Shown piece after piece: positions 60,435 to 64,000 of a DNA stretch of 64,000 nt. The position numbers and the translations under genes are program-made. Positions within the stretch are counted from its first letter, which is position 1. Every line of letters begins with the position of its first letter. Source of the stretch: Brevibacterium sp. (GTDB lineage Bacteria > Actinomycetota > Actinomycetes > Actinomycetales > Brevibacteriaceae); NCBI RefSeq assembly GCF_031179145.1, contig NZ_JAPSIB010000008.1:65287-129286 (forward strand), written 5' to 3'. Under the pieces are notes generated by a model. That model saw nothing but the letters and a program-made list of their open reading frames with translations, made no database searches and had not been told where the DNA came from.

Positions 60435-61517
60435 ATGATCGAAGGAATTCGGGGCAGGTACAACGTTGTCACATACACCGACCTCAGGGCCGCAGGAGTA
60501 TCGACAGTGGAGATCTCGAGGGCGAAAAGCTGCTGCCTGATGGTGCTGAGTCGAGGAATCTACTCGATCGTCGCTGAGTGCTCGAAGCCCCAACATTCGC
60601 GAATACGTGGTTTCGCAACCGACAGCGAGTGGGTGGACTACTTTCGCACAACTTCAGTGGCAGATCGCCTTCGCGATCGCAGATTTCAGCAACACGTTGC
60701 CCGCCTGGCAGTTGTCCACTATCCGAGTTATCGGACCGACGACGTCGTATTCGGAGTCTCGGCTGCTCTGCTGCATGAGCTTCCACTTTTCGATGTGGCG
60801 CTCAGACCGATCACGGTTGCTCATTCGAGTGCGAGCTCCGTGACGGGTGAGATCAAGCGACTGCGGCGCCCGATTTCCGTCGAGGACCAGGCGATCGTCG
60901 CGGGCGTCCGCGTAATCACCGCTATACGTACGGGTCTCGAGCTTATTTCTTTGGAGAGTCCTTCCGCAGGCCTTGCAGCACTCGACTGCGTGGTCAGAAG
61001 GACGGTCGTCGCGAAAACGGGTGACAAACGGCTGGGAGCCAGGAATCCCCGACTCATGTTCACCAAGGGACGAGAAATCGTGGACGCTGAGTTCGTACCT
61101 GCAGCACTGCGGCTGAAGCGAGGGAAGCGTTTGGCACTGAAGTTACTCGACATCGTATCGCCGCTCTCGGAGAGCTACGCGGAAAGCCGGTCGTCATTCA
61201 ACCTGCATCAGCTCGGGCTGCCCGACTTCGTGCAGCAATGGAACGTCGTTCACGAAGGCAGTCTGCTCACTCGACTGGATTTCCTGCACAAAGAGACTAA
61301 GACTGCGTTGGCCATCGATGGGGTGGGAAAGTACGTCGAAGCTGGGCGCGGCAGGCTGAAGAGGGAAAGCTACCAACACAACACTCTGCTGTCGATGGGG
61401 TTCAAGGTCATCCACTTCAGCTTCAGTGAGGTGATGCACCTGCCGGTTTTCGGTCTGAAGCTCTTTGAACAGGTGCCAGAACTGCTCAAGTTCCGGCGCT
61501 CCGCATTCCTGAAGTGA
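60435..61517 (+). CDS. AbiEi-like / VSR-like (PD-(D/E)XK) protein
   Basis: 360-aa protein. The N-terminal ~50 residues resemble the AbiEi antitoxin winged helix ('YNVVTYTDLRAAGVSTVEISRAK', 'VLSRGIYSIV'). The C-terminal ~110 residues look like a VSR/DUF559-type nuclease fold: 'LLTRLDFLHKETKTALAIDG' (~275-294) followed by 'GKY' and 'MGFKVIHFSFSEV' (~334). Actinobacteria carry many such AbiEi-DUF559 proteins of unknown role; no toxin gene is adjacent. GC content is visibly below the neighbours. GGAGAGAG precedes ATG 60435. Direct repeats flank the gene and a long hairpin follows it. Confidence 0.65.
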   Translation: MIEGIRGRYNVVTYTDLRAAGVSTVEISRAKSCCLMVLSRGIYSIVAECSKPQHSRIRGFATDSEWVDYFRTTSVADRLRDRRFQQHVARLAVVHYPSYRTDDVVFGVSAALLHELPLFDVALRPITVAHSSASSVTGEIKRLRRPISVEDQAIVAGVRVITAIRTGLELISLESPSAGLAALDCVVRRTVVAKTGDKRLGARNPRLMFTKGREIVDAEFVPAALRLKRGKRLALKLLDIVSPLSESYAESRSSFNLHQLGLPDFVQQWNVVHEGSLLTRLDFLHKETKTALAIDGVGKYVEAGRGRLKRESYQHNTLLSMGFKVIHFSFSEVMHLPVFGLKLFEQVPELLKFRRSAFLK

Positions 61518-61556
61518 TCATGAGCCCTCCTCGCGGGGACCATTGGCGACTCGATC

Positions 61557-61581
61557 TATTTGAAGCACTGGTTGCTTTGAA
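61557..61581 (+). repeat. Right direct repeat flanking the AbiEi-like gene
   Basis: TATTTGAAGC (61557-61566), N5, TTGCTTTGAA (61572-61581); matches the left copy at 60082-60106. It overlaps the left arm of the hairpin below. Confidence 0.6.
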
Positions 61582-61617
61582 AAGCACTGGGCGGAAACCG
61601 TGCCTTTCAAAGCAACC
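61570..61617. terminator. 18-bp hairpin after the AbiEi-like gene
   Basis: GGTTGCTTTGAAAAGCAC (61570-61587) pairs with 61600-61617 with one mismatch around a 12-nt loop. A CCAGTGC at 61638-61644 offers an alternative partner for the GCACTGG words. It may be a terminator or part of a mobile-element end. Confidence 0.55.
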
Positions 61618-61740
61618 AATGCCAATTGGGAAAGCATCCAGTGCCAAAGCCCGTTCCTGTCGCTCGGCGATTGTCCCTGCCACCACCCCGTGAACCCACC
61701 CGCCCCTTGGACCCGCACCGACCCTCTGCAGCGCGTCCTT

Positions 61741-61746
61741 TAGACT
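61741..61746 (+). promoter_or_regulatory. -10 box of metG (leaderless transcript)
   Basis: TAGACT ends 9 nt before the metG ATG, which places the transcription start at or within a few bases of the ATG. No Shine-Dalgarno sequence is present. A -35 box is not clear. Confidence 0.45.
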
Positions 61747-61755
61747 GAGATACCT

Positions 61756-63465
61756 ATGGGTTATTACTTGACGACAGCCATCGCCTACCCCAACGGGGCC
61801 ATCCACATCGGGCATGCCTACGAATACATTGCCGCCGATGCTCTTGCCCGGTTCAAGCGCCTCGACAATCACGAGGTCTTCTTCTGCACCGGCACCGACG
61901 AGCACGGACTGAAGATGCTGCAGTCGGCGAACAAGCTCGGCATCACGCCCAAGCAGCTCGCCGATGACAATGCCGCGAACTTCCGTAATACCCAAATCGC
62001 GCTCGGCTCGACCTACGACCGGTTCATCCGCACCACCGACCCGGACCACTACGCCACCTGCCAGGCCGTGTGGCGCAGACTCGAGGAAGCCGGCGACATC
62101 TACCTCGACTCCTACTCCGGCTGGTACTCGGTTCGCGACGAGGCCTATTACACCGAGGACGAGACCGAGGTCGTCGACGGCGTCCGCCTGTCGAAGGAGA
62201 CCCGCACCGAGGTCACCTGGACCGAGGAGGAGTCCTACTTCTTCCGCCTCTCGAAGTACCAGGACAAGCTGCTCGAACTGTACAAGAACCACCCCGAGTT
62301 CCTCGGCCCGGATTCGCGCCGCAACGAGATCGCGTCCTTCGTCGCCTCCGGGCTCAAGGACCTGTCGGTCTCCCGCACGACCTTCGACTGGGGCGTGCCG
62401 GTGCCCGGCGACGAGAAGCACGTCATGTACGTGTGGATCGACGCCCTGACCAACTACCTCACCGCCGTCGGCTACCCCGACGACGAGGAGCGATTCGCCA
62501 AGTGGTGGCCCGCCGACGTCCACATCATCGGCAAGGACATCACTCGCTTCCACGCCGTCTACTGGCCCGCGTTCCTGATGAGCGCCGGCATCGAGCTGCC
62601 CAGGCGCGTCCACGCCCACGGGTTCCTCTTCAACGCCGGCGAGAAGATGTCGAAGTCCGTCGGCAACGTCGTCGATCCCATCGACCTCGTCGACGCGTTC
62701 GGGCTCGACACGCTCCGCTTCTTCCTCTTCCGCGAGTTCTCCTACGGCCAGGACGGCTCGTACACCAAGGACTCGATCATCACCCGCAAGAACTCCGATC
62801 TCGCCAACGAGTACGGAAACCTCGCGCAGCGTTCGCTGTCGATGATCGCGAAGAACTGCGACGCCCAGGTGCCGCAGCCCGGAGAGCTCTCCGACGCCGA
62901 CGAGGCGCTGCTCGCCCAGGCCCGTGCGGTCCTCGACACCGCCCGCCGCCACGTCGACACCCAGAGCCTCCACCTCTACGTCGAGGCCTGCTGGAAGGTG
63001 CTGTCCGAGGCCAACCGCTACTTCTCCGCGCAGGAGCCGTGGAAGCTGAAGAAGACCGACCCCGACCGCATGGCCACCGTGCTGTGGGTGACGATCGAGG
63101 TCGTGCGCATCATCTCCATCCTGATCCAGCCCGTCATGCCCGGCTCCGCCCGCAAGATCCTCGATCTGCTCGGTGTGGCGAAGGGCGGGGCCGAGGCGGG
63201 CGCGAAGGTGCTGAGCACGGCGATCGAGAACGGCTCCGGCGCCGAGGCGATGGCCTCCGTGGGTGCGGGCGCAGCAGTCGGCGTCGCCGCCGGGGCAGGG
63301 GTCGCGGCGGCGGGGATCGCTGCTGCCGCCGCCGAGTCCGCGGAAGCCGGAGTCACTGCCGCCGAGGTGGACCCGCGGTCGTTCGCAGCGATCGACTATC
63401 CGCTGGTGCCGGGTACGCCCCTGCCCAAGCCCGAGCCGGTGTTCCCGAAGTTCGTGGAGGAGTAA
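61756..63465 (+). CDS. metG: Methionyl-tRNA synthetase
   Basis: 569-aa class I synthetase that charges tRNA-Met. HIGH motif in '[10 protein letters not shown]' (17-20), '[10 protein letters not shown]' (~54), '[25 protein letters not shown]' (~214-238) and the KMSKS loop '[12 protein letters not shown]' (~296). The four-Cys zinc knuckle is absent, as in the short single-domain type. Between the anticodon-binding helices and the conserved end ('[15 protein letters not shown]') lies a ~60-residue Ala/Gly-rich insertion (~474-538) not usual for the family. Probably leaderless. Confidence 0.96.
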   Translation: MGYYLTTAIAYPNGAIHIGHAYEYIAADALARFKRLDNHEVFFCTGTDEHGLKMLQSANKLGITPKQLADDNAANFRNTQIALGSTYDRFIRTTDPDHYATCQAVWRRLEEAGDIYLDSYSGWYSVRDEAYYTEDETEVVDGVRLSKETRTEVTWTEEESYFFRLSKYQDKLLELYKNHPEFLGPDSRRNEIASFVASGLKDLSVSRTTFDWGVPVPGDEKHVMYVWIDALTNYLTAVGYPDDEERFAKWWPADVHIIGKDITRFHAVYWPAFLMSAGIELPRRVHAHGFLFNAGEKMSKSVGNVVDPIDLVDAFGLDTLRFFLFREFSYGQDGSYTKDSIITRKNSDLANEYGNLAQRSLSMIAKNCDAQVPQPGELSDADEALLAQARAVLDTARRHVDTQSLHLYVEACWKVLSEANRYFSAQEPWKLKKTDPDRMATVLWVTIEVVRIISILIQPVMPGSARKILDLLGVAKGGAEAGAKVLSTAIENGSGAEAMASVGAGAAVGVAAGAGVAAAGIAAAAAESAEAGVTAAEVDPRSFAAIDYPLVPGTPLPKPEPVFPKFVEE

Positions 63466-63470
63466 GAGCA

Positions 63471-64000
63471 ATGGCCTCTCGTGCCGCCGGGACCTACCCT
63501 CCGGTACCGGCTCCGCTTGCCCATCCGGTGGTCGACACCCACACCCACCTCGACATCTGCACTGGTGCCCGTCTGCCTCTGGGCCAGGGCGAGCCCGAGC
63601 CGCAGCTGGCGCCGAAGGAGGATGAGGAGTTCCCCGGACTCGACTTCTTCCACGACACCGCGCAGGCGGCCGATGTGCGGCGGATCGTTCAGATCGGCTG
63701 CGATCTGGCCGCGGCGAGGTGGACCGCGGAGCTCGTGGCCAGCGAGTATGCGGGGACCACCCCAGCCGAGATTGCGCTCGGACGTGACGCCTCGGAGCTC
63801 CTGAGCGGCGTGAACGCTCGCGGCGCCGAGACGATGACCCCCAATGCGCGTCCGGGCGACGCGGCGGAGTCGGGCGCCCAGAACGCATCCATTGCCGTCG
63901 CTGAGGCGCGAGCCCCACGCACGTGGATGCTCGGGGGAGCGGCGCTCCACCCGAACGAGGCGCCGAGGCTGGCCGAGTTCGGCAAGCTGGACGAGGCCCT
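63471..64000 (+). CDS. tatD: TatD-family hydrolase, 3' truncated by window
   Basis: First 176 codons of a TatD-type metal-dependent DNase. The metal motif HTHLD (24-28) and 'IVQIGCDLAAARWTAELV' (~73) are typical, as is 'GGAALHPNEAPRLAEF' (~155), where the family His and Glu lie. Insertions of ~30 residues after HTHLD and ~45 residues (~103-148, Ala/Gly/Glu-rich) after the second strand make it longer than Escherichia TatD at this point. The ATG is 5 nt after the metG stop, so the two are one transcript (metG-tatD is a common pairing). The frame is open at the window edge. Confidence 0.88.
   Translation, partial: MASRAAGTYPPVPAPLAHPVVDTHTHLDICTGARLPLGQGEPEPQLAPKEDEEFPGLDFFHDTAQAADVRRIVQIGCDLAAARWTAELVASEYAGTTPAEIALGRDASELLSGVNARGAETMTPNARPGDAAESGAQNASIAVAEARAPRTWMLGGAALHPNEAPRLAEFGKLDEA

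Noticed and set aside
60128..60478. Reverse frame of 116 codons in the gap before the AbiEi-like gene
   Set aside because: Ser/Arg/His-rich, no family resemblance, and it overlaps the start of the AbiEi-like gene.
61486..63918. 810-codon reverse-strand frame opposite metG and tatD
   Set aside because: Antisense to two clearly recognised genes, Arg/Gly/Val-rich and without motifs; shadow frame.

Overview
The window is a GC-rich, densely coded actinobacterial chromosome segment. Several traits point to a Brevibacterium-like member of the Micrococcales: a DUF222-HNH protein, an LPXTG surface protein with an Ala/Asp/Ser/Thr-rich stalk, protein O-mannosyltransferase, GtrA, actinobacterial DUF4190 proteins, -10 boxes placed for leaderless transcripts, and many ATGA-type gene overlaps. 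The genus is an inference. I saw no rRNA, tRNA, CRISPR array, IS transposase or prophage.

Layout. 1-3383: oligopeptide/nickel-type ABC importer (two permeases and a fused double ATPase; left end cut by the window). 3500-10919: M23 peptidase-like protein, small membrane protein, class A PBP, beta-lactamase-fold hydrolase overlapping a PTH2-like protein, FUSC membrane protein and companion, small acidic protein. 11145-14402: 1085-aa LPXTG wall-anchored protein with three ~140-aa Ala-rich repeats, preceded by a cluster of GTTAC/GTAAC boxes. 14906-24878: NYN nuclease, L-2-hydroxyglutarate oxidase, dienelactone-hydrolase-like protein, ABC exporter divergent from a two-component system, galE, SolA-like oxidase, VOC protein. 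25215-30173: DUF222-HNH protein, GNAT, fhs.

30416-37077 is a catabolic module: split transketolase, GntR regulator, SDR and a complete TRAP transporter. It has a good sigma70-type promoter and two shared candidate operators, and is bracketed by an exact 16-bp direct repeat; a remnant of a WYL-type regulator abuts the left copy. 37121-39691 is a zinc-starvation locus: a cysteine-less bL36 gene faces away from a GTPase-dead COG0523 protein and an intact COG0523 GTPase across a Zur-like palindrome. 39745-43203: ProC-like reductase and metNIQ. 43484-46614: Tat-exported metallophosphoesterase, GT2 and GtrA.

46709-53912 is a six-gene minus-strand operon-like cluster for a nonulosonic-acid (sialic acid or Kdn) surface polymer. 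It encodes a CMP-nonulosonate synthetase fused to a HAD phosphatase with intact catalytic motifs, a short NeuB without SAF domain, a GT52-like sialyltransferase, a DUF6716 glycosyltransferase, a GT2 enzyme and a polysialyltransferase-like protein. No neuC is present, and the HAD fusion fits a 9-phosphate (Kdn-type) route. 54059-58979: a polytopic membrane protein with a 14-aa repeat tail, O-mannosyltransferase, two DUF4190 proteins. 58982-64000: rsmI, an AbiEi/VSR-like gene bracketed by 25-bp direct repeats and a long hairpin, metG, and the start of tatD.

A recurring feature is recent short tandem duplication: 13-14-aa units inside the sensor kinase and the 532-aa membrane protein, a 40-bp unit before the COG0523 gene, a 29-bp hairpin unit after gtrA and a 20-bp unit before the FUSC gene.
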